DNA of 64,000 bases from Candidatus Cyanaurora vandensis (GTDB lineage Bacteria; Cyanobacteriota; Cyanobacteriia; Gloeobacterales; Anthocerotibacteraceae): the NCBI RefSeq assembly GCF_013285555.1, contig NZ_JAAXLT010000092.1, forward strand, positions 30,072 through 94,071. Direction: 5' to 3'. How positions within the stretch are numbered: position 1 is the stretch's first letter; every line of letters starts with the position of its first letter. This document shows, piece after piece, positions 36,453 to 46,508 of the stretch. A model generated the notes under the pieces. That model made no database searches. It was not told the DNA's origin and worked only from the letters and a program-made list of their open reading frames with translations. The position numbers and the translations under genes were made by a program.

Positions 36453-39400
36453 CGGTGTAACTGGTCGTACTGGCAGTAACAGTCGCCGGGTTTACGACTC
36501 GGACGAGTCCGGTGGGCGTACCGGGCGCGACGGTGCAGGTGATTTGGGTATCTGAAGCTACCGTGAATCCTGTCGTTGCAATAAAGCCCACGGTCACCGC
36601 CGTGGCTCCGGTAAACCCTGTGCCCATAATCGTCATCGTCGTCCCCACCGGACCCCGAGCCGGTGTGAAACTTGCGATCTTGGGCACCGCATGAACGGTG
36701 AAGACCGCGCTCGTCACACTCCCGGCTGGATTCGTCACCGTGATTGGACCCGTAGTTGCTCCCGTGGGAACGCCTGCCTTTACTGAAGTCCCAGAGACCA
36801 CCGTGAAAGTAGCCGGGGTTCCATTAAACGTCACCCCGGTTGTGCTTCCTAAACTCGTGCCCGTCAAGGTAACAACCGTTCCCGGTATGCCCTGACTGGT
36901 GCTCAAGCTGGTTAGCATGGGCGGCTGAATCACCGTGAAGTTAGTCGTACTCACAGCATTGACGGCGGGATTACTCACCCGCACTGCACCCGTGGTCGTA
37001 CCCACTGCAACCGTAGCGATAATCTGAGTGTCGGAGACCACGGTAAAAGCTGTGGCTTCCACCAGACCCACGCCGACTGCCGTGACTCCGGTGAAACCCG
37101 TCCCGGTAATCGTGAGGCTCGTTGCCACCTGACCCGTCTCGGGGGTAAAGCTCGTCACCACGGGTTGGGGGTAGACGGCAAAATTAGCACTGGTCACACT
37201 CCCCGCCGGGTTGGTCAGGGTAATCGGACCCGTGGTTGCGCCTTCGGGAACGACTGCTTTGACGGTTGTGCCTGAAACTACCGTGAAAGTAGCAGGGATT
37301 CCATTAAAGGACACGCCGGTCGTGGTTCCCAAACTCGTCCCCTTAATCGTCACCTCCATCCCGACCGTCGCATTGGCTGGACTGAAACTCGTTAGTAGCA
37401 ATGGTTGGATGATGATGAATTCAGCCGTGGTGCTAGCGGTTCCAGCAGGATTAGTGACACGCACCGTCCCGCTGGTGGTGTCCGCTGCAACTACAGCAGT
37501 AAGCTGCGTGTCGGAATCCACGGTGAAACTCGCGGCATCGGTCATCCCAAAGCGCACCCGGCTGGTGCTGGTGAAGCCTGTGCCGGTCATCGTAACTACC
37601 GTCCCGACCGGACCCGAGCTCGGGGAGAAAGCCGTCACGGTGGGCATCGGGTAGACTGTGAAGCTCTCGGCACTGGTCATGTTCCCGGCGGGGTTGGTCA
37701 GAGTAATCGGGCCAGTGGTTGCACCCACGGGCACCACAGCTTTGACCGTAGTTCCTGAAACCACGGTGAAAGTAGTAGGTATACCGTTGAAGGACACACC
37801 AGTAGTGGTTCCCAAGCTAGTTCCAGTGAGCGTTACAGTCATCCCCGCCGGACCTGCTGTCGGGCTCAAATTGAAGGTGGGCGGCTGGATGAGGACAAAG
37901 CTATTCGTACTTGCTCCCGTAGCGGCCGGATTGGTTACACGAATCAACCCCGTGGGCGTATCTTCCGCCACCGTGACCGTAATCTGGGCGTCTGAGTCTA
38001 CGGTGAAAGCCGCTTCGGCAAAACCCACCGTTACACTCGTCGTCCCGGTCAAGCCCGTCCCCGCAATGGTCAACTGCGTTCCCACCGGACCCGTCTCAGG
38101 GGAGAAACTCGTCACCACAGGTTGGGGGTAAACAGCAAAATCACCACTGGTCACACTCCCCGCCGGGTTGGTTAAGGTAACCGGGCCGGTGGTCGCGCCT
38201 TCGGGTACGACCGCCCTGACTAAATTTTCAGCAGCCACGGTGAAAGAGCTAGACACTCCGTTAAACACAATCGCTGTTGTTCCCGTTAGATTGGCTCCCT
38301 CGATCGTTACGACCGTGCCGACTATACCGACTAGAGGACTGAAGCCTGTGAGGGTGGGCGATACGATAATCGTGAATTCAGTGGCACTGGTGGCGGTGAG
38401 ACCCAGGGGACCTGTCACGCGCACCAAACCGCTCGGTGTGTCAGAAGCGACCGTGGCAACAATTTGCGTATCACTTTCAATTTGAAAATCCCTAACCTCT
38501 ATCCAACCGATACTGACTTTTGTAGCTCCGCTGAAGCCTGTGCCGGTGAGGGTGATGACCGTATCCACGGGTCCTAGGGCTGGGCTAAAATCCGCTAGGG
38601 CGGGTAAGACGACGAAACCCAAGTCGGTGTAGGCAGTCCCAGCCGCCGTACTGATCGCGAGGGTTCCGGTATTCGACCCAGAAGTAATTACAGCCGTCAG
38701 TTGGGTATCTGAATCTACGGTGAAAGGTACGGCGATCCCGTTGAAAGCTACGGCGGTCGTCTCCGCGAAACCCGTCCCCGCAATAACTACAGCCGTACCC
38801 ACCGGACCACTGACTGGGTTTAGTTCCGTTGCCACCGGGCTGACCCGCAAGTCTAGGCCCGTGGCGAAGGCACCACTCTTACGGGTGTGGAGACTGACTG
38901 GACCCGTATTGTCTACTGAAGTTACTAAAGCTGTGAGTTGGCTGTCTGAGACTACGGTGAAAGGAACCTCTAGACCATTCATTAGGACGCGCTGGGTACT
39001 GGCTAATTCGGTGCCTGTCAGCACAATAGTCGTGCCCACGGGTGCAGCGCGCGGGGTGATGTCCGTCACTGACCCTTGAACTAAGGGCGCGTCTTCAAAG
39101 CAGGCCCAAGTCCTCGCAGAGGCGAAGCGATTATCGTAAGTGATCCCCGTATGAGGGCGTGTTAGTGTCCGTGTCAAGGTGACCCAGTTGTTGTTAAGTA
39201 CAGTCTCACTGGTGGACGGGGGTAGCCAGAGCGCATCATAGTTAATTGCAATCCCGTCGTAGAAGGTATCATTCATATGGACAAGGCCACGCATCAAAGA
39301 CGTGGGTGTAGCGAAAGGGGTCTCAATCCAAGGCGGAGATAAAGTCTGGTCTCCTGAAATTCGGTAGTCCGCTGGGGCGGCTAAGTAGCAGATTTGTTGA

Positions 39401-40089
39401 ACCCGAAAATCCTGGGCCATCGTACCGGCATTGCCACCCCCTTCACTGTGACCACCCAAGCGCATCTGAGACCAATCCACTGTTGGACCAGCTAGCGCGG
39501 CTGGGAAAGGAAAATCGGTAGACGAGTTCGCTTTCAGGAAAACAAGTAGCGCGTCCAGACGGTACATAACACTATTGAAGCTGTCTACACTGACGACCGT
39601 GGAAGTATCCTCACCATAAATAATCTCGTGATGGGCTAAACCGTAACAGTTGTGGATAGCATCCTGGGCTTCACAAAGATTGCCGATTGTACCACCATTA
39701 CTGTTAGCGTAGGCAAGGGTGATTGCCAGGTAACCACTTGTCATTGCCTCTTGCATGAGTTCTGTGACTTGAAAAGTGCCAGCATTGGTAGCGTAAGGTA
39801 TGCCTCCGGCACCCATCAAATACAAGAAAGTTCCTTTTATAGTAGTTGGATTGTGAGGAATAGCTACGATGTGATAACCAAAACCCTTACTGGTTCCGCC
39901 CGTATCTTTGATCTGCGGGTCTGTTAAACTGGGTTGAATTGCACAGAGAATGCCCTGGGTAAGGATTTTTTGCTGGAAGGTATTAGCCGGACAGACGGCC
40001 TCTTGGGCCAAAACAGGAGTTTGAAAACTGCATAACCAACAACAGCCCCAAATGACCCAAAGGCCAATCAACTGCTTCATGCTTTCCAT
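36445..40089 (-). CDS. Secreted alpha/beta hydrolase with eleven IPT/TIG repeats
   Basis: From ATG 40089 (ribosome site GACGGAG) the protein has 1214 residues. A signal peptide (about 4-30, ending PVLAQ) is followed by an alpha/beta hydrolase-like domain (about 35-345) with nucleophile elbow GGHSEGGGNAG near residue 210 and several cysteines (NLCEAQ, HNCYG, ICYLA, WACFED) that may form disulfides. Then come 11 repeats of about 78 residues, each starting like SFxPxxGPVGTxVTITGTGF, which are IPT/TIG Ig-like folds. The repeats alternate between two subtypes, one with FNG and GATTGPITLTNPAGS, the other with SDTQITATVA and RVTNPA. Substrate and cell location (released or surface) are unknown. A 1058-residue paralogue lies upstream. 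Confidence 0.8.
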   Translation of the reverse strand: MESMKQLIGLWVIWGCCWLCSFQTPVLAQEAVCPANTFQQKILTQGILCAIQPSLTDPQIKDTGGTSKGFGYHIVAIPHNPTTIKGTFLYLMGAGGIPYATNAGTFQVTELMQEAMTSGYLAITLAYANSNGGTIGNLCEAQDAIHNCYGLAHHEIIYGEDTSTVVSVDSFNSVMYRLDALLVFLKANSSTDFPFPAALAGPTVDWSQMRLGGHSEGGGNAGTMAQDFRVQQICYLAAPADYRISGDQTLSPPWIETPFATPTSLMRGLVHMNDTFYDGIAINYDALWLPPSTSETVLNNNWVTLTRTLTRPHTGITYDNRFASARTWACFEDAPLVQGSVTDITPRAAPVGTTIVLTGTELASTQRVLMNGLEVPFTVVSDSQLTALVTSVDNTGPVSLHTRKSGAFATGLDLRVSPVATELNPVSGPVGTAVVIAGTGFAETTAVAFNGIAVPFTVDSDTQLTAVITSGSNTGTLAISTAAGTAYTDLGFVVLPALADFSPALGPVDTVITLTGTGFSGATKVSIGWIEVRDFQIESDTQIVATVASDTPSGLVRVTGPLGLTATSATEFTIIVSPTLTGFSPLVGIVGTVVTIEGANLTGTTAIVFNGVSSSFTVAAENLVRAVVPEGATTGPVTLTNPAGSVTSGDFAVYPQPVVTSFSPETGPVGTQLTIAGTGLTGTTSVTVGFAEAAFTVDSDAQITVTVAEDTPTGLIRVTNPAATGASTNSFVLIQPPTFNLSPTAGPAGMTVTLTGTSLGTTTGVSFNGIPTTFTVVSGTTVKAVVPVGATTGPITLTNPAGNMTSAESFTVYPMPTVTAFSPSSGPVGTVVTMTGTGFTSTSRVRFGMTDAASFTVDSDTQLTAVVAADTTSGTVRVTNPAGTASTTAEFIIIQPLLLTSFSPANATVGMEVTIKGTSLGTTTGVSFNGIPATFTVVSGTTVKAVVPEGATTGPITLTNPAGSVTSANFAVYPQPVVTSFTPETGQVATSLTITGTGFTGVTAVGVGLVEATAFTVVSDTQIIATVAVGTTTGAVRVSNPAVNAVSTTNFTVIQPPMLTSLSTSQGIPGTVVTLTGTSLGSTTGVTFNGTPATFTVVSGTSVKAGVPTGATTGPITVTNPAGSVTSAVFTVHAVPKIASFTPARGPVGTTMTIMGTGFTGATAVTVGFIATTGFTVASDTQITCTVAPGTPTGLVRVVNPATVTASTTSYTVK

Positions 40090-40179
40090 TGCTGTGCTCC
40101 GTCTAATGCAAATGAGGGGGGTCATTTGCTAAGTAAATGTGATTCTTGAAAAAGAATAACTCAGTTGTAAAGATTTGCG

Positions 40180-40254
40180 AATCCGTAAATCTGTCGGTAA
40201 GCATAAATGTCCATAAATGAAATCTTTATATTTTTGAACTGCGGATTATGCCGA
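40180..40254 (-). promoter_or_regulatory. Upstream element shared with the paralogous IPT gene
   Basis: This 75-bp stretch, 91-165 bp upstream of the 11-repeat gene's ATG, aligns without gaps to 43695-43769 upstream of the paralogue, with 53 of 75 identical. The best blocks are AATCCGTAAATCTG (13 of 14) and the 27 bases from 40228, ATATTTTTGAA and onward (23 of 27). The rest of the 354-bp gap (40090-40443) is AT-rich and holds only the terminator of the upstream gene. Confidence 0.65.
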
Positions 40255-40393
40255 TACTCCTAGCTAGATCTTGTTTTTTATCTATTCAAAAATTTACTCG
40301 TGTAAATACGTGGAATTACTAGGAAGTTAGGCTTCCATGACTGTAAATACACAGATAAACGAAGACTATGGTCCCTGCTGATTGAATAACTAA

Positions 40394-40434
40394 AATGTCT
40401 CTCTCCATGAAAAATTTCAGCGGAGAGAGACATT
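40394..40434 (-). terminator. Intrinsic terminator of the nine-repeat IPT gene
   Basis: AATGTCTCTCTCC (40394-40406) and GGAGAGAGACATT (40422-40434) form a perfect 13-bp stem with a 15-base loop. It lies 10 bp past the stop of the minus-strand gene. The sequence after the stem on that strand is T-rich (TTAGTTATTC). It separates the two tandem IPT genes into different transcripts. Confidence 0.78.
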
Positions 40435-40443
40435 GTTTACCCT

Positions 40444-43400
40444 TTACTTGACTGTGAAACTAGTACTACTGACCCCAGCGGCGGCTGGGTTGTAGACCCG
40501 GACTAGACCCGTGGGCGTACCGACGGCAACGGTAGCGGTGACTTGTGTATCCGAGTTCACCGTGAAGCTCGCTGCGTCGTCATAGCCAAATGACACTTGG
40601 TCTGCCCCCGTGAAACCACTGCCAGTGATCGTCACCACGGTTCCCACCGGTCCACTCGTCGGGGTGAAGCTCGTGACCACCGGCAGCGGATAGACTCCGA
40701 AACTCGGGAGGGTCGCGTTCCCACCGGGGTTGGTGAGGACAACAGGTCCGGTGGTAGCTCCCACGGGCACCACCGCCTTGACCCGAGTTGAGGAGTTGAT
40801 GGTGAAAGTAGCAGATACCCCGTTGAAGGTCACCCGAGTGGTGGTCCCCAGGTTGGTCCCCGCTAGCGTCACGGTGTCTCCAACCAAACCAGCGGTGGGA
40901 TTAACGCTCGTTAAGGTCGGCGGATCGATCACGGTAAACTCCTCAGCACTGACAGCAGTACCCACGGGATTGCTAACGCGGATGGAACCAGTATTGGTGT
41001 CGTCGGCAACTGTAGCCGTGATTTTGGTGTTGGAGTTGACGGTGAAGCTACGGACGGCGTTGCGGGCAAAGGTCACCCCAGTCGTCCCATTGAAGCCCGA
41101 GCCGGTAATCGTCACTACGGTCCCCACTGGACCCGTGGTGGGTGAGAACTCACTGATGACCGGGACGGCATAGACCCCGAAACTCATGGTGCTGGTGACA
41201 CTCCCGGCGGGGTTGGTGAGTGTGATCGTTCCGGTAGTCGCACCCACGGGCACCACAGCTTGGACTTGAGTACCAGAGGTAATCGTGAAGGTGGCGGTGA
41301 CCCCATTGAAGGTTACCCGAGTCGTGGTCCCCAACTCGGCCCCATTGAGCTTGACCGTTGTCCCCACGATCCCCACCAGCGGGCTGAAGCTATTGAGGAC
41401 CGGCGGCTGGATGACCGTAAAGCTATCGGCACTCGTCCCCGTGGTCACAGGATTGGTCACTCGGATTAGCCCCTGGTCTATCCCTGGGGAAATTGTTGCC
41501 GTGATGCGCGTATCCGAGTTCACCTGGAACGAGGACACCGCCTCATAGCCCACGCTCACATCGGTAGCCCCGGTGAACCCTGAACCGGTAATCGTCATTT
41601 GCGTCCCCACCGGACCCGTGGTCGGGGTGAAACTGGTCACGACGGGTTTGGGATAGACCTGGAAGTTGGTGGTACTGGTCGCGCTCCCAGCGGCGTTAAT
41701 CACGGTAATCCGTCCGGTCGTCGCCCCAGTCGGGACCGTCATCCCAATGGATGTGCTAGAGCGTACATCAAAACTCGTCGGTGCCCCATTGAGTAGGACC
41801 TGGGTTGTACCCACAAAATCGCTTCCTTTTACCGTCACCACCGTCCCGACTAACCCGGCGGCTGGCGAGAAGCTAGTGATTTTGGGCGCAGTGATGACGG
41901 TGAATTTCTCGACACTCGCCGTCGCAATCCCGACGGGAATCGTCACCCGCACAAATCCAGCGGGGGTTTCCGGGGCGACGGTCGCGGTAATCCTGGTGTC
42001 GGAATTAATCGTGAAGCTACTGACATCCACTAGCCCCACCGAAACTTTGATGGCTTCGGTAAAGCCCGTACCCGTAAGGGTGATGACGGTGCCTACGGGT
42101 CCAGAGTCAGGGGTGAAACCAGTTAGGGCCGCGAGGACCTTGAATTTCAAGTTGGTCTCGGCTGTCCCGGCGGCGGTAGTGACACTGAGCGTCCCGGTAT
42201 TCGTCCCGGAAGTAATCCGCGCCGTGAGTTGGCTATCGGAGACCACAGTGAAGGGCACAGCTACCCCGTTGAACCGTACGCCTGTCGTCCCCATGAAGCC
42301 GGTGCCGGTAATGGTCGTGATCGTCCCCACAGGTCCGGTGGTCGGCGTGAGACTGGTCACGACGGGACTGACGGTAAAGCTGAGATCCGTGCTAACCATC
42401 CCGCCTTGACGGGTGTAGACGCTCACGAGACCCGTGTTCTCCAGGGTTTCCACCGTGGCGGTGAGTTGGGTATTGGAGTTAATGATAAAAGGGACCTCTA
42501 GTCCGTTGAAATAAACATGGCGGGTACTCTCCAGATTAGTCCCGGTGATAGTGACCTGAGCACCCAGGGGAGCGGCTCGAGGACTGACTTGCAGCACTTT
42601 GGCTAGGACAAGGGGGGCATCTTCAAAACAAGCCCAAGTCCGTGCATAGGAGAACTGTTCCTCCGTGACCACAGCCCCATGCGGGTTGCTGACCGCCTGG
42701 GTGAGGGCGACCCAACTATTGTTGGGAGCAGTCTCATTAGTGGATTGGATCATCCCCAGGGTGTCGTAGTTGACGGCAATCCCCGCGTAGTAGTCATCGT
42801 TTACGTGAACCACGCCACGCATCAGTGAAGTGGGGGTGATGAAGATATCTTCGATCCAGGCAACGGAAGAGACCGAGTTCCTCGACTCCAGATAGTCCGC
42901 AGGTGAGGCGAAATAGCAAAGCTGTTGGACCCTGAGGTCTTGGGCAATCGTCCCGGCGTTCCCGCCACCTTGGCTGTGACCCCCGAGGCGCATTTGGGGC
43001 CAGTTGATTTCTGGTCCGCTAAGGGCTGCCGGAAAAGCAAAGGTTGTAGGTAGATTGGCTTTTAGAAAATCATGCAGCGCATCCAGTCGGTACATCACGC
43101 TGTTGGGCTCATCCACGCTCACCACCGTCGAGACATCTTCGCCATAGATAATCTCTTGGTGGGCATACCCCGTGCAGTTGCGAGTACCGGGTTGGGCTGC
43201 ACACAGGTCGCCGATGGTACCGCCATTGCCATTGGCATAGGCCAGTACAATCGCCAGATAGCCCTTGGCGACAGCTTCTTGTATCACGTTCTTAGCTTGG
43301 TAATCCTGATTGTCCGGGTCGTAGGGCGTACCGCCCGTGCCGAGGAGATACAAAAAAGTACCCTTACTGTTAGTGTTAGGAATCGCGACGACGTGGTAGC

Positions 43401-43620
43401 CGAAACCACCATTAAACTCGCCTTGGTCATCAATACGTGAATCGGTCAAACTAGGCTGAATCACACACATGATACCGCCCTCAATCTCTTGATGGTCAGT
43501 GGTTTGAGCGGGGCAGACCGCAGTTTGAGCTAAAACCGCTGTGACGCTCCATAACCATCCAACCAGCCCCAACGCTAGAACTGAAAGGGTTTTCTTGAAA
43601 ATCTGCTTTGTTGTATTCAC
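40444..43620 (-). CDS. Secreted alpha/beta hydrolase with nine IPT/TIG repeats
   Basis: From GTG 43620 (ribosome site GGGGTGA) the protein has 1058 residues: a signal peptide (MNTTKQIFKKTLSVLALGLV, cleaved after VLAQ), a hydrolase-like domain with GGHSQGGGNAG near residue 210 and conserved cysteines, then nine IPT/TIG repeats of two alternating subtypes. It is paralogous to the neighbour along its whole length, and the 156-residue difference equals one two-repeat unit. A longer frame to 43791 would add a polar leader before the signal peptide and is rejected. The intergenic terminator and a similar upstream element suggest independent but matched expression. Confidence 0.8.
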   Translation of the reverse strand: MNTTKQIFKKTLSVLALGLVGWLWSVTAVLAQTAVCPAQTTDHQEIEGGIMCVIQPSLTDSRIDDQGEFNGGFGYHVVAIPNTNSKGTFLYLLGTGGTPYDPDNQDYQAKNVIQEAVAKGYLAIVLAYANGNGGTIGDLCAAQPGTRNCTGYAHQEIIYGEDVSTVVSVDEPNSVMYRLDALHDFLKANLPTTFAFPAALSGPEINWPQMRLGGHSQGGGNAGTIAQDLRVQQLCYFASPADYLESRNSVSSVAWIEDIFITPTSLMRGVVHVNDDYYAGIAVNYDTLGMIQSTNETAPNNSWVALTQAVSNPHGAVVTEEQFSYARTWACFEDAPLVLAKVLQVSPRAAPLGAQVTITGTNLESTRHVYFNGLEVPFIINSNTQLTATVETLENTGLVSVYTRQGGMVSTDLSFTVSPVVTSLTPTTGPVGTITTITGTGFMGTTGVRFNGVAVPFTVVSDSQLTARITSGTNTGTLSVTTAAGTAETNLKFKVLAALTGFTPDSGPVGTVITLTGTGFTEAIKVSVGLVDVSSFTINSDTRITATVAPETPAGFVRVTIPVGIATASVEKFTVITAPKITSFSPAAGLVGTVVTVKGSDFVGTTQVLLNGAPTSFDVRSSTSIGMTVPTGATTGRITVINAAGSATSTTNFQVYPKPVVTSFTPTTGPVGTQMTITGSGFTGATDVSVGYEAVSSFQVNSDTRITATISPGIDQGLIRVTNPVTTGTSADSFTVIQPPVLNSFSPLVGIVGTTVKLNGAELGTTTRVTFNGVTATFTITSGTQVQAVVPVGATTGTITLTNPAGSVTSTMSFGVYAVPVISEFSPTTGPVGTVVTITGSGFNGTTGVTFARNAVRSFTVNSNTKITATVADDTNTGSIRVSNPVGTAVSAEEFTVIDPPTLTSVNPTAGLVGDTVTLAGTNLGTTTRVTFNGVSATFTINSSTRVKAVVPVGATTGPVVLTNPGGNATLPSFGVYPLPVVTSFTPTSGPVGTVVTITGSGFTGADQVSFGYDDAASFTVNSDTQVTATVAVGTPTGLVRVYNPAAAGVSSTSFTVK

Positions 43621-43694
43621 GTCACCCCGCTTACAGCAAGAAGAGTTTTTGCTGTCTGAATGTATGTGAGAATACCCCGATTTCAAATAATCTA

Positions 43695-43769
43695 AATCCG
43701 TATATCTGGTGACAGAAACTAACTTCCATAATTGAATAATCAATATTTTTGAAGTGTGGATTATACGGA
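43695..43769 (-). promoter_or_regulatory. Upstream element of the nine-repeat IPT gene
   Basis: Located 75-149 bp upstream of the GTG start, this stretch matches 40180-40254 without gaps (53 of 75). It holds TCCGTATAT at 43697 and, on the other strand, TCCGTATAA near 43769-43761, an inverted pair of similar half-sites. The remainder of the 350-bp gap (43621-43970) is AT-rich and should also include the lysS promoter, which I could not place. Confidence 0.65.
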
Positions 43770-43970
43770 CAATTCTGATTGAATTTTGCATTTAAGCCCC
43801 AGCTAAATCTCTGGGCAAAAACACTTGTATCTTTAAAAAACTACTCCCAACGCAATTGTAAATATACGCAAAATATTTTTGTGAAATGGTGGTAACTACT
43901 GGTAGTAGGCAGCATTGCGTTCCTTGCCCCTGGGAACATGACCGTCAAGGTATAGTAGATCAGCTTAAAC

Positions 43971-45479
43971 ATGACCATGACTGACACAACCCCGACCTCG
44001 ACCCTGGCGGAGATCCGCGCCGGACGTATTGGCAAATTAGACCTGATGGCGAGCTTGGGCTTACCCCGCTACCCTCATAACTTTGCCCAAACTCACCATG
44101 CCCAACCTCTACAAGCAGCTTATGCCGACCTAGGTAATGGCACCGAAGCGGCGGATGAAGTCCGGGTGGCGGGCCGGGTAATGGCACGGCGGGTGATGGG
44201 CGGAGCAGCGTTCTTTCAGTTACAGGACGGCTCTGGGCTGATCCAGCTTTACTTTGACAAAAAACGGATTACCGCTGCCATGGGTGGCGAAGCGTTCAAA
44301 CTGCTGGATAAACTCACTGATAGTGGGGATATCCTAGGCGTGGTCGGGACGATGTTTCGCACCCAAAAAGGTGAACTCTCGGTATACGTGACTCACTACG
44401 AGATTTTAACCAAGTCGCTGTTACCCCTGCCGGATAAATATAAAGGTTTGACGGATATCGAGAAACGGTATCGCCAACGGTACGTAGATCTGATGGTCAA
44501 CCCGGAAGTCCGTGAAACCTTCAAGAAGCGTGCCCTCACGGTGCGGACGATGCGTAATTTCTTGGATGCCAGTGATTTCTTGGAGATTGAGACCCCGGTC
44601 CTCCATACCCAGGCGGGGGGAGCCGCCGCCAAACCCTTCACCACCCACCACAAAGCCTTGGACCTCGACCTCTATTTACGGATTGCGACGGAACTACATC
44701 TGAAACGGTTGGTAGTCGGGGGCTTCGAGCGGGTCTATGAGATTGGGCGCATCTTCCGCAATGAGGGGCTATCTACTCGCCATAACCCTGAATTCACCAG
44801 CCTGGAGTTGTACCAAGCCTATGCCGATTATTTCGACATGATGGACTTGACAGAAGCTCTGGTCCGTACCTGTGCTGAGGTCGTCTGTGGCACCACGGCC
44901 CTCAGCTATCAGGGACAGGCCATTGACTTGGGGCAACCCTTTCGCCGCGCCACCATGCACGCGTTGGTCCAGGAAGTGACCGGGGTAGATTTCAACAACC
45001 TGACGGCTCCCCAGGCTTACGAGCAGGCCGCACAATTGGCGATACGGGTTAAACCGGGTTTGAGTTTGGGGGAGTTGCTGGTGGTTTTCTTTGAAGAAAC
45101 CGTCGAGACCACCCTCATCCAACCGACGTTTGTCATGGATTTCCCGATTGAGAACTCTCCGCTGGCAAAAAAACACCGCACCCAACCCGGTTTGGTCGAG
45201 CGTTTTGAACTCTATATCGCCGGACGGGAGACCGCCAATAGTTTCACCGAACTCAACGATCCCCTAGACCAACGTGCCCGTTTCGAGGAGCAGGCCCGCA
45301 AACGTCAGGCCGGAGATGAAGAAGCCCACGCGGTAGACGAGGATTTTTTGACCGCCATCGAGTACGGTCTGCCGCCTACGGGCGGGATGGGGTTGGGGAT
45401 TGACCGCTTGGTGATGCTCTTAACCGACAGCCCCAGCATCCGGGATGTGATCGCTTTCCCGACCCTGCGCCCCGAATGA
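43971..45479 (+). CDS. lysS: Lysyl-tRNA synthetase, class II
   Basis: The enzyme charges tRNA-Lys. The 502-residue protein has the N-terminal OB-fold anticodon-binding domain ([20 protein letters not shown]), class II motif 2 ([19 protein letters not shown]) and motif 3 ([20 protein letters not shown]) near the C-terminus. Length is usual. The stop overlaps the rsmA start by 4 bp (ATGA), so both are translated from one message. ATG at 43977 is a possible alternative start. Confidence 0.96.
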   Translation: MTMTDTTPTSTLAEIRAGRIGKLDLMASLGLPRYPHNFAQTHHAQPLQAAYADLGNGTEAADEVRVAGRVMARRVMGGAAFFQLQDGSGLIQLYFDKKRITAAMGGEAFKLLDKLTDSGDILGVVGTMFRTQKGELSVYVTHYEILTKSLLPLPDKYKGLTDIEKRYRQRYVDLMVNPEVRETFKKRALTVRTMRNFLDASDFLEIETPVLHTQAGGAAAKPFTTHHKALDLDLYLRIATELHLKRLVVGGFERVYEIGRIFRNEGLSTRHNPEFTSLELYQAYADYFDMMDLTEALVRTCAEVVCGTTALSYQGQAIDLGQPFRRATMHALVQEVTGVDFNNLTAPQAYEQAAQLAIRVKPGLSLGELLVVFFEETVETTLIQPTFVMDFPIENSPLAKKHRTQPGLVERFELYIAGRETANSFTELNDPLDQRARFEEQARKRQAGDEEAHAVDEDFLTAIEYGLPPTGGMGLGIDRLVMLLTDSPSIRDVIAFPTLRPE

Positions 45480-46264
45480 ACCCGTTCCCCAAGAAACGCT
45501 ACGCTCAGTACTGGCTCAGGGACCAAGGCGTATTACGACAGATTGTCGAGAGTGCCGAGATCCAGCCCGATGAAACCGTTCTTGAGATTGGTCCGGGGAC
45601 TGGGAACCTGACGGAGCTTCTATTACAGGCCGCCAAGGGCGTAGCGGCGATTGAGCTAGACCAGACGCTTGCCCCCATCCTCGCTAAACGCTTTGCCCAT
45701 CAGCCACTTCAAGTCCATTTCGGGGATGTCCTGACTGAACCTCTGCCCGCCCACTGCCCAGTGGTGGTGGCGAACATCCCCTACTACATTACCGGGCTCA
45801 TCCTCGAAAAACTCCTGGGCAGCCCAGCCCAGCCCAACCATCAGTTTCGCCGGGTCGTCCTCTTAGTCCAAAAAGAGATCGGCGAACGCTTGGTCGCCCC
45901 GCCCAGCACCCCCGGCTACAACGGGCTGAGCGTAGCGATGCAGTACCTCGCCCGGGTGGAATTGGTGGCGGTAGTTCCGGCCCGCGCCTTCCAGCCCCAA
46001 CCGAAAGTAGACTCCGCCATCATCTCTCTTACTCCCCACCAATTCAGCCCCGCCGCCACAGACCCCCAGCTATTCCACCGACTTTTGAAACAAGGGTTTG
46101 GGCAACGCCGCAAAATGCTCAAAAACAACCTCAAGCCCTGGCGTGACCCCGCAGCCGTCGCCCGATTGTTAACGGACCTTCAGGAACGCCCCGACAGCCG
46201 CGCCGAGATGTTGTCTGTCGCCCAGTGGGTCCGTTTTGCGAATCAGTGGGTGAGTGTCCCTTAA
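45476..46264 (+). CDS. rsmA: 16S rRNA dimethyladenosine transferase (KsgA)
   Basis: RsmA dimethylates two adjacent adenosines near the 3' end of 16S rRNA. The 262-residue protein has the family start [14 protein letters not shown]-binding motif [15 protein letters not shown] (about 36-50), the acidic IELDQTLAP, and the catalytic NIPYYIT (about 98-104). A helical C-terminal domain ends with [20 protein letters not shown]. It is coupled to lysS upstream. A small conserved gene follows after 28 bp. Confidence 0.95.
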   Translation: MNPFPKKRYAQYWLRDQGVLRQIVESAEIQPDETVLEIGPGTGNLTELLLQAAKGVAAIELDQTLAPILAKRFAHQPLQVHFGDVLTEPLPAHCPVVVANIPYYITGLILEKLLGSPAQPNHQFRRVVLLVQKEIGERLVAPPSTPGYNGLSVAMQYLARVELVAVVPARAFQPQPKVDSAIISLTPHQFSPAATDPQLFHRLLKQGFGQRRKMLKNNLKPWRDPAAVARLLTDLQERPDSRAEMLSVAQWVRFANQWVSVP

Positions 46265-46292
46265 ACTGGAGGGAGCTTGTGGAGTTGACTCA

Positions 46293-46508
46293 ATGGATGA
46301 ACTCAGTCCTATTTTGCGTGCCTTGACCGACCACCCTTTGTCTTTTGCCAGGGGCTTCCTCTCGGGACTTTTTCGCCTGAGTGCCAATGAGGAGCCCGTC
46401 AAGGATTGGTTAGTGGAACAGATGAAAGGGGGACAGGCGCGACCGTCAGAACCCAGCCACAACGGGGACAGTAATGGACGCGGACCACAGCGGATTGCGA
46501 TTGACTAG
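46293..46508 (+). CDS. Small conserved hypothetical protein
   Basis: From ATG 46293 (GGAG 9 nt upstream) the protein has 71 residues: an amphipathic helical part (MDELSPILRALTDHPLSFAR, then GFLSGLFRLSANEEPVKDWL) and a polar, probably disordered tail. It has no membrane helix. I do not know its function. The longer frame from 46254 overlaps rsmA and lacks a good site. It overlaps the next gene's start by 35 bp in another frame, so the three genes are likely one transcript. Confidence 0.6.
   Translation: MDELSPILRALTDHPLSFARGFLSGLFRLSANEEPVKDWLVEQMKGGQARPSEPSHNGDSNGRGPQRIAID

Noticed and set aside
36512..39079. Several plus-strand open frames rich in Val, Pro and Thr opposite the 11-repeat IPT gene
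   Set aside because: They are mirror readings of the Gly/Thr-rich IPT repeats on the minus strand, lack ribosome sites and are broken at repeat boundaries.
40597..42501. Plus-strand frames up to 247 codons opposite the nine-repeat IPT gene
   Set aside because: Same cause: repetitive coding DNA read on the wrong strand; no recognisable protein features.
36445..43620. Regularly spaced DNA repeats that could suggest a CRISPR or satellite array
   Set aside because: The period (about 235 bp) matches protein repeats, sequence differs between units, and both stretches are coding.
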